Of a stretch of 64,000 nucleotides of DNA, positions 53,181-61,971 are shown one piece after another. Source of the stretch: Thioclava dalianensis (GTDB lineage Bacteria > Pseudomonadota > Alphaproteobacteria > Rhodobacterales > Rhodobacteraceae). A program made the position numbers and the translations under genes. The notes under the pieces were generated by a model. That model saw nothing but the letters and a program-made list of their open reading frames with translations, searched no databases and was not told the DNA's origin. The DNA lies in the NCBI RefSeq assembly GCF_000715505.1, contig NZ_JHEH01000006.1, positions 124,001 through 188,000 of the forward strand, read 5' to 3'. The stretch's first letter is position 1, and each line of letters opens with the position of its first letter.

Positions 53181-55084
53181 GGCGTGACTCCCGAGAGCAG
53201 CGCGGCCAGTTCGGCTGCGACAAAGGGTTTCGTGAGCACCGGGCAGGGGGCGGCGGCGCGTAGCGGATCGCCCGGCGGCAAAGAGGTGATCAGCGCCATC
53301 CGGCAGCGGGTGCCGACGGTTCGTGCCAGATCGATCCCGGTGCGCTCCCCGGCAAGCTGGATATCCGAGAGCACGAGGTCGATATCGGGCAGCGTCAGAA
53401 GCGCCTCGGCCTCTGCGGCAGAGCCCGCCTCGACGACCGTATGCTCCATGCCGCGCAGCATCTCGCGGATCGTGGCCCGGATCTCGGGGTCGTCCTCGAC
53501 CAGAAGGATCATCATCGGCGCTATTTTGGGCGGGGCAGGGCGCAGCGGCAGGCGCAGCGTCACCTGCGCCCCCTGCGCGGTGTTGTGCAGGCGGACCGTG
53601 CCCCCGGCGAGCTTGGTCTGATCATAGACCATCGACAGGCCCAGCCCGGACCCTTTCGCGCCCTTCGTCGTGAAGAAGGGATCAAGCGCATGGCGCAAGG
53701 CGGCCTCGGAAAACCCCGGGCCGTCGTCGCATACCGAGATTTCCACCCATGTGTCGCGCACCGGATGGGCGGTGATGCGGATCGTCCCGCCAGAAGCGCT
53801 CATCGCGTCCTTGGCATTGAGCACGAGGTTGAGAAGGCTGTCCTGTAAGGGGCCGGGATCAAGCAGGATCGGGGCGTCGAGATCGCGCGGCGCGACGCTG
53901 AGCGCCACCGCGGTGCCGAGCGTGGGGCGCGCCATCGCCACCAGATCCTCGAGCAGATCGGGCAGCCGCACTGCCTGCGGGCGCAGCGCGCGCGGCGCTG
54001 ACATGCTGGCGAGACGGTCGAGCAGGATGCCGCCGCGCCGGGCGGCTGCGAGCGTGGCGCGCACGGCTTCCTCAGCCTCGCCCGGCAGGCCGTCCATCCG
54101 CTCAAGCCGCCCCTGCAGGCCGAGTATGATCGTCAGAAGGTTCGCGAAGTCATGGGCCAGACCCGAGCTGAGCTTGGCGGCCAGTTCGCGCTTGGCGGTC
54201 TGCGCAAGGGCCGCGCGGGTCTGGGCCTCGTGGGTCACATCGGTGGAGAGGATGAAGACCCCGCCGACCTCGGTATCGCTTGTCTGGTCGGGCGTCAGCG
54301 CGATGCGGATGCGCCGCCCCGAGGGCTCATGGGTGATCTCCGTCACGCCGGGCTCGCCTGCCAGCGCGCGCTCAAATCCCGGACGAATCCGGGCGAAGGT
54401 CTCGGCGCCAAGCGCCGCCTGCACGGGCAACCCCACCACATCGGGCTGCGAGCCGGGCATAACCGAAGACAGTTTGCGATTGGAAAACGTATAGATGAAG
54501 TCGCGATCCACATGCGCGATATGGGCGGGCATCATTTCGGTGACCTGCCGGGTGCGTGCTTCGGTCAGGGTCAGTTCGCGTTTGGCTTCTTCGAGCGCCG
54601 CATTGGTTGCCGCCAAGGCCCGGTTGGCCGCGCTTAAAGCCTCAGCATGATCCAGCACCTGCTCGGAGAGTTCCTCGGAGCGGGCGCGCAGCAGAGCCTC
54701 TTGCCGTTTGATCTCGGTGATGTCGGTATAAACGGTGATCCAGCCCCCCTGCGGAAGCGGTGCCCCTTCGACCGAGATCGTGCGGCCATTGGCGCGGGTG
54801 CGCTCCATGTAATGCGGCGCGAAGGCGCGGGCGGTGTCGACACGGTCGCGCACGGCGGCCTCGATATCCTCAACCGGGCCGTATTCCCCCTTCCCGACGA
54901 GATAGCGGATCGTGTCCTCGAAGGAGGCGCCGCTGCGCGTCAGGGTCTCGGGAAGGTCGAACATGTGCTGGTATTGCGCGTTGGAGACGGCCAGCCGCAG
55001 CTCGCTGTCAAAGATCGACAGGGCCTGCCCGATCAGGTTCAGCCCCGCCCGCGTCAATCGCTCATCCGTGCGTTCCGCTACCAT
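53177..55084 (-). CDS. Hybrid sensor histidine kinase with two PAS domains
   Basis: A 635-residue protein without membrane helices, so it senses a cytoplasmic signal. PAS_7-like domain (about 10-125), coiled coil (about 125-175), second PAS (about 175-295). The phospho-acceptor region LAHDFANLLT has His311, where family members usually have HDFNNLLT. The ATPase domain follows with NAKDAM, CDDGPGFSEA and GSGLGLSMVYDQ, and a C-terminal receiver has phospho-Asp574 in VLSDIQLAGERTG. This is a hybrid kinase paired with an OmpR regulator, divergent from the CoA-ligase/ABC operon, which it probably controls. Confidence 0.92.
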   Translation of the reverse strand: MVAERTDERLTRAGLNLIGQALSIFDSELRLAVSNAQYQHMFDLPETLTRSGASFEDTIRYLVGKGEYGPVEDIEAAVRDRVDTARAFAPHYMERTRANGRTISVEGAPLPQGGWITVYTDITEIKRQEALLRARSEELSEQVLDHAEALSAANRALAATNAALEEAKRELTLTEARTRQVTEMMPAHIAHVDRDFIYTFSNRKLSSVMPGSQPDVVGLPVQAALGAETFARIRPGFERALAGEPGVTEITHEPSGRRIRIALTPDQTSDTEVGGVFILSTDVTHEAQTRAALAQTAKRELAAKLSSGLAHDFANLLTIILGLQGRLERMDGLPGEAEEAVRATLAAARRGGILLDRLASMSAPRALRPQAVRLPDLLEDLVAMARPTLGTAVALSVAPRDLDAPILLDPGPLQDSLLNLVLNAKDAMSASGGTIRITAHPVRDTWVEISVCDDGPGFSEAALRHALDPFFTTKGAKGSGLGLSMVYDQTKLAGGTVRLHNTAQGAQVTLRLPLRPAPPKIAPMMILLVEDDPEIRATIREMLRGMEHTVVEAGSAAEAEALLTLPDIDLVLSDIQLAGERTGIDLARTVGTRCRMALITSLPPGDPLRAAAPCPVLTKPFVAAELAALLSGVTP

Positions 55085-55181
55085 TCCGCCCTCTCCCCCG
55101 CGTGACTATCGCTAGCACCGCGAGCTGCCCCGCGTAAACACGGCTTTCGGGGACGGCGCGTGGTGAAAGGATTCGTTACAC

Positions 55182-55209
55182 TCACGAAACCTTCACGAAA
55201 ACTTTGACA
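55182..55209 (+). promoter_or_regulatory. Tandem direct repeat operator candidate with adjacent TTGACA
   Basis: TCACGAAA occurs at 55182-55189 and 55193-55200, an 11-bp period, the arrangement used by OmpR/PhoB-type regulators bound side by side on one DNA face. TTGACA at 55204-55209 begins 4 bases later and could be the -35 element of an activated promoter, though no good -10 is visible at usual spacing. Confidence 0.55.
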
Positions 55210-55298
55210 GCGAGCGTAAGGACATGCCGCAATGGGCGCGGAGGAATCGCCTGTTTGTGAGAGGGAGATGCCGGGCAACCGGTGCGAGGGAGGACAAT

Positions 55299-57278
55299 TT
55301 GGCTGACGCGGTCGCGACGGGGCAGGACACTGCCCGTTCGATTCCTGCGCTTCTGGCCCGGAATGCCGCGCGCTATAGCGCGCTTCCGGCCTATCGCGAG
55401 AAGGAATTCGGCATCTGGCAAAGCTGGACTTGGGCGCAAAGCGCGCAGGAGATCCGGGCGCTCGCTCTGGGGATGCTGAACCTTGGCGTCGAGCGTGGCG
55501 ATCATGTCGCGATCATCGGGCGCAATCGTCCGGCCCATTACTGGGCGATCGTCGCCAGCCAGATGTGCGGCGCGGTGCCGGTGGCGCTGTATCAGGACGC
55601 GGCTGCCGAAGAGATGGCCTATGTTATGGAGCATTGCGGCGCGCGGTTCGTCGTCGCGGGCGATCAGGAGCAGGTCGACAAGGTCCTTGAGATCGAGGAC
55701 CAGATCCAGCCCCTCACCCATGTTATGTATTCCGACAAGCGGGGCATGCGGAAATACGACCATGCCCGGATGAATGCGCTGGCGGATGTGCAGGCCGAGG
55801 GCCGTGCGGCGCAGCAGCGCCTCGGGGCAGAGCTGGACCGCCGGATTGCCGAGCTGGATTACGACAGCACCTGCGTGATGCTGTATACCTCGGGGACAAC
55901 CGGCAAGCCCAAGGGCGTCGTGCTGTCGAACCGCAATATCATCGAGACCGCGAAGGCCAGCTCGGAGTTCGACCGGCTGAACCGCAATGACGAGGTGCTG
56001 GCCTATCTGCCGCTCGCATGGGTGGGGGATTTTATCTTCTCGGTCGGGCAGGCCTATTGGACGGGGTTCACGGTGAACTGCCCCGAAAGCCCGGACACGA
56101 TGATGACCGATCTGCGCGAGATCGGTCCGACCTATTTCTTCGCGCCGCCCCGGGTGTTCGAGCAGCAATTGACCACGGTGATGATCCGCATGGAGGATGC
56201 GGGGCGGGTCAAGAAATGGCTCTTCGATCATTTCATGTCGGTCGCCCGAGCGGTCGGGCCCGACATTCTGGATGGCAAGCCGGTCGGGCTGGGCAAGCGC
56301 CTGTCCTACTGGCTGGGCGATTTGCTGGTCTATGGCCCGCTCAAGAACACGCTGGGCTATTCGCGCATTCGCGTGGGCTACACGGCGGGCGAGGCGATCG
56401 GGCCAGAGATTTTCAGTTTTTATCGCGCACTCGGGATCAATCTCAAGCAGCTCTACGGGCAGACCGAAGCGTCGGTCTTCATCACCCAGCAGCCCGATGG
56501 TGAAGTGCGCGCCGATACGGTGGGGGTGCCCTCGCCGGGGGTGGAGCTGCGCATCGCCGAGAGTGGCGAAGTGTTCTACCGCAGCCCGGGGACGTTCGTG
56601 GAATACTACAAAAACGCCGAGAGCACCGCCTCGACGAAGGATCCCGAGGGCTGGGTGGCCACGGGCGATGCCGGGTTTTTCGAGACGGAGACCGGTCATC
56701 TGCGCATCATTGATCGCGCGAAGGATGTTGGAAAGCTCGCCAATGGCGGGATGTTCGCGCCGAAATATGTCGAGAACAAACTCAAGTTCTATCCGGCGAT
56801 CCTAGAGGCCGTCGTGTTCGGCGCGGGGCGGGATCGCTGCACCGCTTTCATCAATATTGATCTCTCGGCGGTCGGGAACTGGGCCGAGCGCAACAACCTG
56901 TCCTATGCCTCCTATCAAGAGCTGGCCGGGCATCCGCGCGTCTATGAGATGATCCGTGGCCATATCGAGGCGGTCAACGAGAGTATCGCGCAAGATCCGA
57001 TGCTGTCGGGCTGCCAGATCCACCGCTTCTTGATCCTGCATAAGGAGCTAGACGCGGATGATGGCGAGCTGACGCGCACCCGCAAGGTGCGGCGCAGTAT
57101 CATCGGTGAGAAGTTCCACGATCTGATCGCGGCGCTCTACGATGGCAGCCCCGAGATCTACACCGAGACCGAGGTCACCTATGAGGACGGGCGCAAGGGC
57201 AAGATCCGCGCGACCTTGCGGATCGAGGACGCGGCGGTCGTGCCCGGGCCCGCGCCGGTAGCGGAGGCTGCGGAATGA
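55299..57278 (+). CDS. AMP-dependent acyl-CoA synthetase (FadD-like)
   Basis: Makes an acyl-CoA from an organic acid, ATP and CoA through an acyl-adenylate. The P-loop-like motif MLYTSGTTGKPKG and motif YGQTEA are clear, as is VATGDAGFFE near the C-terminal domain hinge. The frame opens from 55224, but GAGGGAGGA is perfectly spaced before the TTG at 55299, giving 659 residues (first residues MADAVATGQD). The size and N-terminal SIPALLARNA match long-chain or aromatic acyl-CoA ligases; the substrate is unknown. First gene of the operon, and its stop overlaps the livG-like start. Confidence 0.93.
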   Translation: MADAVATGQDTARSIPALLARNAARYSALPAYREKEFGIWQSWTWAQSAQEIRALALGMLNLGVERGDHVAIIGRNRPAHYWAIVASQMCGAVPVALYQDAAAEEMAYVMEHCGARFVVAGDQEQVDKVLEIEDQIQPLTHVMYSDKRGMRKYDHARMNALADVQAEGRAAQQRLGAELDRRIAELDYDSTCVMLYTSGTTGKPKGVVLSNRNIIETAKASSEFDRLNRNDEVLAYLPLAWVGDFIFSVGQAYWTGFTVNCPESPDTMMTDLREIGPTYFFAPPRVFEQQLTTVMIRMEDAGRVKKWLFDHFMSVARAVGPDILDGKPVGLGKRLSYWLGDLLVYGPLKNTLGYSRIRVGYTAGEAIGPEIFSFYRALGINLKQLYGQTEASVFITQQPDGEVRADTVGVPSPGVELRIAESGEVFYRSPGTFVEYYKNAESTASTKDPEGWVATGDAGFFETETGHLRIIDRAKDVGKLANGGMFAPKYVENKLKFYPAILEAVVFGAGRDRCTAFINIDLSAVGNWAERNNLSYASYQELAGHPRVYEMIRGHIEAVNESIAQDPMLSGCQIHRFLILHKELDADDGELTRTRKVRRSIIGEKFHDLIAALYDGSPEIYTETEVTYEDGRKGKIRATLRIEDAAVVPGPAPVAEAAE

Positions 57279-58096
57279 AGGATATGAACGAGGGCTATCT
57301 CACAGCGGATGGGCGCCAGATCGGCGGCGTGGTGATGGAGCTGAAGGATATCACGCTTCGGTTCGGCGGTCTGACCGCGATCGAGAAAATCTCTTTCGAC
57401 ATTCGCGACGGCGAGATTCGCGCGATCATCGGGCCGAACGGTGCCGGGAAATCCTCGATGCTCAACGTGATCTCGGGCTTTTACGTCCCCAGCGACGGTG
57501 AGGTCTGGTTCAAGGGCGTCCGGCGCGGGCCGATGAAACCCTATGAGATCGCGCGGCTCGGCATTGCGCGCACCTTTCAGAACATTGCGCTGTTTGATGG
57601 CATGTCGGTGCTCGACAACATCATGACGGGGCGGCTGACCCATATGAAAAAGGGGCTGATCGCGCAGGCGGGCTGGTGGTTCACCGGAGCGGCGCGCGAG
57701 GAGTATGAAAACCGCGAGAAGGTTGAGCGGATCATCGACTTTCTTGAGATTCAGAATATTCGGAAAACGCCTGTCGGACGTTTGCCCTACGGGCTCAAGA
57801 AGCGGGTCGAGCTGGCCCGCGCCTTGGCCGCCGAACCCAAGATCCTGCTGCTCGACGAGCCGATGGCGGGGATGAATGTCGAAGAGAAGGAAGACATGTG
57901 CCGCTTCGTGCTCGATCTCAATGACGAGTTCGGCACGACCATCGTGCTGATCGAGCATGACATGGGGGTGGTGATGGATCTCTCGGACCGCGTCGTCGTG
58001 ATGGATTACGGCAAGAAGATCGGCGACGGCGCCCCCGATGAGGTGCGCAACAATCAGGCCGTGGTCGATGCCTATCTGGGGGTGGCTCATGACTGA
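57275..58096 (+). CDS. ABC transporter ATPase, LivG-like
   Basis: A 273-residue ATPase of the hydrophobic/branched-chain amino-acid uptake family. Walker A is GPNGAGKSS, the signature is the LivG-like LPYGLKKRVELARAL (no classical LSGGQ), Walker B is ILLLDEPMAGM and the switch His is in LIEHDM. Its ATG overlaps the acyl-CoA synthetase stop (ATGA), so the ligase and transporter are translationally coupled. Family substrates include amino acids, amides, urea and aromatic acids. Confidence 0.93.
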   Translation: MKDMNEGYLTADGRQIGGVVMELKDITLRFGGLTAIEKISFDIRDGEIRAIIGPNGAGKSSMLNVISGFYVPSDGEVWFKGVRRGPMKPYEIARLGIARTFQNIALFDGMSVLDNIMTGRLTHMKKGLIAQAGWWFTGAAREEYENREKVERIIDFLEIQNIRKTPVGRLPYGLKKRVELARALAAEPKILLLDEPMAGMNVEEKEDMCRFVLDLNDEFGTTIVLIEHDMGVVMDLSDRVVVMDYGKKIGDGAPDEVRNNQAVVDAYLGVAHD

Positions 58097-58134
58097 TCCG
58101 CGCAGCTCATCGCCTGCATCAAGGGAGGCGCATT

Positions 58135-59121
58135 ATGCCTGATCAACTGCTCTATGCGATGGAAGTCACGCTGAACGGGCTGATGGCCGGCGTGCTTTAC
58201 GCGCTGGTGGCGCTGGGCTTCGTTCTGATCTTCAAGGCCAGCGGCATTTTCAATTATGCGCAAGGGGTGCTTGCGCTTTTTGCCGCGCTGACGCTGGTGG
58301 GCATTCAGGAGGGTCAGGTGCCTTTCGCCCATCTGATCAACGCGATCACCGGCGGTCATCTGACCCATTTCGGCTGGCAGGTGCCCGCGGTCATCGCAAT
58401 CGTGCTGACCGCAGGCGTGATGGTGCTGCTGGCCATTGTGATCGAGAAACTCGTGCTCAAGCATCTGGTCAGCCAAGCGCCGATCATCCTGTTCATGGCG
58501 ACCATCGGCTTGGCCTATTTCCTTGAGGGCTTCGGCGATGTGATGTGGGGCTCGGACATCAAGACGCTTGATGTCGGGCTGCCGCAGGGGATCAACGATA
58601 CGATCGAGACCACGACTGCGAATTGGTTCGGTTACGGGTTTTTCATCGACAATCTCGATATCGTGGCCACCGTCGTCGCCGTCCTGCTGGTGACCGCGCT
58701 CACCCTGTTCAGCCAGTTCTCAAAGCAGGGGCGGGCCTTGCGCGCGGTGGCGGATGACCATCAGGCGGCGCTGTCGGTTGGCATCTCGCTGCGCTTCATC
58801 TGGGTTCTGGTCTGGTCCATCGCAGGCTTCGTGGCGCTGGTCGCCGGAATCATGTGGGGCTCGAAATCGGGGGTTCAGTTCTCGCTGTCGCTGATCGCGC
58901 TCAAGGCGCTGCCGGTGCTGATGCTGGGCGGGTTCACCTCGATCCCCGGCGCCATCGTCGGTGGCTTGATTATCGGCGTGGGCGAGAAGCTCTTTGAGTT
59001 TTCCATCGGTCCGATGATCGGCGGCGCGACCGAAAACTGGTTCGCCTATGTGCTCGCGCTCGTCTTCCTCGTCTTTCGCCCGCAGGGGCTGTTTGGCGAG
59101 CGCATCATTGAAAGGGTCTGA
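58135..59121 (+). CDS. ABC transporter permease, LivH-like
   Basis: A 328-residue inner-membrane protein with about eight helices. MAGVLYALVALGFVLIFKAS followed by GIFNYAQG is the conserved LivH start, and LRAVADDHQAALSVGI is the permease-ATPase coupling loop. The sequence between helices 3 and 4 (ETTTANWFGYGFFIDNLD) is longer than in some LivH proteins. Pairs with the LivM-like protein downstream. Confidence 0.93.
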   Translation: MPDQLLYAMEVTLNGLMAGVLYALVALGFVLIFKASGIFNYAQGVLALFAALTLVGIQEGQVPFAHLINAITGGHLTHFGWQVPAVIAIVLTAGVMVLLAIVIEKLVLKHLVSQAPIILFMATIGLAYFLEGFGDVMWGSDIKTLDVGLPQGINDTIETTTANWFGYGFFIDNLDIVATVVAVLLVTALTLFSQFSKQGRALRAVADDHQAALSVGISLRFIWVLVWSIAGFVALVAGIMWGSKSGVQFSLSLIALKALPVLMLGGFTSIPGAIVGGLIIGVGEKLFEFSIGPMIGGATENWFAYVLALVFLVFRPQGLFGERIIERV

Positions 59122-59255
59122 CGCCATGTCATCACGACGCCATAAATTCCTTGATCGGTGCGGTCGTGTGGGACATCCTCAAAGATGTCGCTGCGTAAAC
59201 GGGTTGGGAGGCCCGGGCCGCGACGGACAGGCGCGCTTTGGGAGGAGCCACGATC

Positions 59256-59435
59256 ATGAAAACCTGTGCGACGTTGTTCACCATCGGCTGGGGCGCTGCT
59301 TTGTCCTTCGGATGGATCGCTTTGGCCGCCCCGGCGGACGAGGCCTCGCAGCTTCAGTCTCTCAACATCGTTCTGGCGGCGCTCGGCGCGGCGGTCGGCC
59401 TTTGGGCCTGGTTGAGGCTGCGCCGCGCAGACTGA
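59256..59435 (+). CDS. Small two-helix membrane protein within the transporter operon
   Basis: A 59-residue frame preceded by GGGAGGA. Two hydrophobic stretches, LFTIGWGAALSFGWIALAAP and LNIVLAALGAAVGLWAWL, are separated by a short polar loop (ADEASQLQS), with an Arg-rich C-terminus (RLRRAD). The gene lies between the livH-like and livM-like permeases, where no extra gene is usual. It may be a transporter accessory subunit. I do not recognise the family. The 134 bases before it contain no other good frame. Confidence 0.65.
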   Translation: MKTCATLFTIGWGAALSFGWIALAAPADEASQLQSLNIVLAALGAAVGLWAWLRLRRAD

Positions 59436-59475
59436 GCAAGACCGCCCTCTCCAGCTGCAATCCGGGGAGGGGCTG

Positions 59476-60552
59476 ATGTTTTATCGCGAAGCAGGCGACT
59501 TCAAATCATCCTATCAGGAGGACAGCCAGACCTTCCCGATCAAATTCGACCGGCTGCGCTATTATGGCGTGCTGATCGTGGCTTTCGGCATCGTGCCGCT
59601 CTTCATCAATGACTACTGGGCCAGCGCGGTCGCGGTGCCGTTTCTGATCTACGCGATTGCAGCGATTGGGCTGAATATACTCGTCGGCTATGCGGGGCTG
59701 GTCTCGTTGGGGACCGGCGGGTTTATGGCGGTGGGCGCCTATTCCGTCTACAAGCTGATGACCGCCTTTCCCGATATCTCGATCTTTGTGCATGTGATCC
59801 TTGCGGGGGTCGTGACGGCGGCGGTCGGCGTGTTGTTCGGCCTGCCAAGCCTGCGCATCAAGGGATTCTATCTGGCGGTGGCGACCCTGGCTGCGCAGTT
59901 CTTCCTTGTCTGGCTCTTCAACAAGGTGCCGTGGTTCTACAACTACTCCGCTTCGGGCCAGATTACCGCCCCCGAGCGCACCGTTTTCAGTGTCTTCGTG
60001 ACGGGCGCGCAGACCAGCGCGACGGCCAAATACATGTTCTGTCTTGTGATCCTGACGCTGGTCGCGCTCGTGGCACGCAACCTGACGCGCGGCACGGTGG
60101 GACGCAAATGGATGGCGATCCGCGATATGGATATCGCCGCCGAGATCATCGGGGTGAACCCGCTCACAACCAAGCTTTCGGCCTTCGCGGTCAGTTCGTT
60201 CTTCATCGGGATTGCCGGTGCGCTGTTCTTCTCAGTCTATCTGGGCGCGGCGGAGGTTGGCGAGGCCTTCGGCATCCAGAAAAGCTTTCTGATCCTGTTC
60301 ATGGTGATCATCGGCGGTCTCGGCTCGATCTTTGGATCCTTCGCGGGGGCGGCGTTTCTCGTGCTGCTGCCGGTGTTTCTCAAGAACGTTCTGGTGGGGG
60401 CGCTGGGATGGCCGACCGATCTGGCCGCGCATATCGAGCTGATGATCGTGGGCGGGTTGATCGTGGTGTTCCTGATCGCCGAGCCGCACGGGCTGGCGCA
60501 GCTTTGGCGCGTGGCCAAGGAAAAACTCCGGCTTTGGCCCTTCCCCTATTGA
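59476..60552 (+). CDS. ABC transporter permease, LivM-like
   Basis: A 358-residue inner-membrane protein with nine or ten helices. GLNILVGYAGLVSLGTGGFM and IGLNIL are the LivM start; the cytoplasmic loop WMAIRDMDIAAEIIGVNPL couples to the ATPase. The extra-cytoplasmic insertion around NYSASGQITAPERTV is longer than in leucine transporters. GGGGAGGGG precedes the ATG at 59476. Confidence 0.93.
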   Translation: MFYREAGDFKSSYQEDSQTFPIKFDRLRYYGVLIVAFGIVPLFINDYWASAVAVPFLIYAIAAIGLNILVGYAGLVSLGTGGFMAVGAYSVYKLMTAFPDISIFVHVILAGVVTAAVGVLFGLPSLRIKGFYLAVATLAAQFFLVWLFNKVPWFYNYSASGQITAPERTVFSVFVTGAQTSATAKYMFCLVILTLVALVARNLTRGTVGRKWMAIRDMDIAAEIIGVNPLTTKLSAFAVSSFFIGIAGALFFSVYLGAAEVGEAFGIQKSFLILFMVIIGGLGSIFGSFAGAAFLVLLPVFLKNVLVGALGWPTDLAAHIELMIVGGLIVVFLIAEPHGLAQLWRVAKEKLRLWPFPY

Positions 60553-60629
60553 GGGGCGGGCCTGCCGATAGATGAGAACCGGGATCGCACCCGGCGCAAC
60601 CGACACATGATGCTCTGGGAGGAGATGAC

Positions 60630-61916
60630 ATGAAGAAGACCCTGACCGCTTGGGTCGCGGCGGCGATCACGCTGACCTCGGCCCCGGCATTCGCCGATCT
60701 GGTGGTGCCAAATCTGAGCTATCGCACGGGGGCCTATGCCGCGAATGGCATTCCCTATGCCGATGGCTTCAACGACTATTTCACCCTGCTCAACGAGCGC
60801 GACGGCGGCATTGGCGGCGAAAAGGTGCAAAGCCCGGAATGCGAGACCGCCTATAACACCGAAAAAGGTGTCGAGTGCTACGAGAGCACGAAGGGCACCG
60901 GGGCGTTGGTCTATAACCCGCTCTCGACCGGGATCACCTACCAGCTGATCCCGAAGATGTCAGCGGACGGTATCACGCTTTACACGCCGGGCTATGGGCG
61001 CACGTCGGCGGCCAATGGCAAAGTTTTCAAATGGGTGTTCAACTTCCCTGCCAACTATTGGGACGGTGCCTCGGTTGCGATCAAATACATCCTTGATCAG
61101 GAAGGTGGCGACATCAAAGGCAAGACCGTCGCTCTGGTCTATCACAACTCCGCCTATGGCAAGGAGCCGATCCGCACGCTTGAGGAGCTTGCCAAGAAAC
61201 ACGGGTTCACCCTCAAAGCGATCCCGGTCGATCACCCCGGTCAGGAGCAGAAGTCGCAATGGCTTCAGATCCGCCGCGAGAAGCCCGATTACGTGCTGAT
61301 GTGGGGTTGGGGCGTGATGAACCAGGTCGCGATCCAAGAGGCGGTGAACATCCGCTATCCGATGGATCATTTCATCGGTGTCTGGTGGTCGGGCTCGGAG
61401 AACGACGTGGCACCTGCGGGCGACAAGGCGTCGGGCTACAAGTCGCTCTCGTTCCACGGGACGGGGGGCGCCTATCCGGTCTATGACGATCTCAAGAAAT
61501 ATGTCGTCGATACCGGCAAGGCGAGCGGCGCAGGCGATCAGATCGGAACGATGCTATATTCGCGCGGCATGTACGCGGCGATGATCATCTCCGAGGCGAT
61601 CCGCAAGGCGCAGGAAATGACCGGGAAGTCCGATGTCAACGCGGCCGAAGTGCGCGATGGTTTCGAGAATCTCGACCTGACCGAGGCGCGGCTTGAAGAG
61701 CTGGGCCTGCCGAATTTCGCGCAACCGATCAAGGCAAGCTGCGAGAACCATGGCGGGCCGGGCTCGGCCAAGGTGTTCCAGTGGGATGCGGCTGCCAAGA
61801 AGTGGAACGAGGCATCGGACTGGATCAGCTCGGATCGCGAAGTCCTCGATCCGCTGATTGCCGAGGATTCGGCGGCCTATGCCAAGGAAGCTGGCATCGA
61901 GGAAAGCTGCAAGTGA
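60630..61916 (+). CDS. Periplasmic substrate-binding protein (LivK/Peripla_BP_6 type)
   Basis: A 428-residue exported protein with signal peptide (LTAWVAAAITLTSAPAFA). The two-lobed fold is seen from SYRTGAYAANGIPYADGFND and LNERDGGIGGEKV through ALVYHNSAYGKEPI. Five or six cysteines (PECETAYNTEKGVECYES, KASCENHGG, EESCK) are unusual for the family and could form disulfides. GGGAGGAG precedes the ATG. The substrate is unknown; two CoA ligases in the operon suggest a carboxylic acid. Confidence 0.92.
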   Translation: MKKTLTAWVAAAITLTSAPAFADLVVPNLSYRTGAYAANGIPYADGFNDYFTLLNERDGGIGGEKVQSPECETAYNTEKGVECYESTKGTGALVYNPLSTGITYQLIPKMSADGITLYTPGYGRTSAANGKVFKWVFNFPANYWDGASVAIKYILDQEGGDIKGKTVALVYHNSAYGKEPIRTLEELAKKHGFTLKAIPVDHPGQEQKSQWLQIRREKPDYVLMWGWGVMNQVAIQEAVNIRYPMDHFIGVWWSGSENDVAPAGDKASGYKSLSFHGTGGAYPVYDDLKKYVVDTGKASGAGDQIGTMLYSRGMYAAMIISEAIRKAQEMTGKSDVNAAEVRDGFENLDLTEARLEELGLPNFAQPIKASCENHGGPGSAKVFQWDAAAKKWNEASDWISSDREVLDPLIAEDSAAYAKEAGIEESCK

Positions 61917-61922
61917 CGACCC

Positions 61923-61956
61923 GGCCCCCGGCCTTGCTGTCGGGGGCCCAATTTTT
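61923..61956 (+). terminator. Intra-operon hairpin with T run between the binding protein and livF-like gene
   Basis: GGCCCCCG (61923-61930) pairs with CGGGGGCC (61941-61948), followed by CAATTTTT. It lies 7 bases after the binding-protein stop and 16 before the next start, where a partial terminator or 3' stabiliser would raise binding-protein over transporter mRNA. Confidence 0.65.
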
Positions 61957-61971
61957 CCGTGGAGTTTTGCG

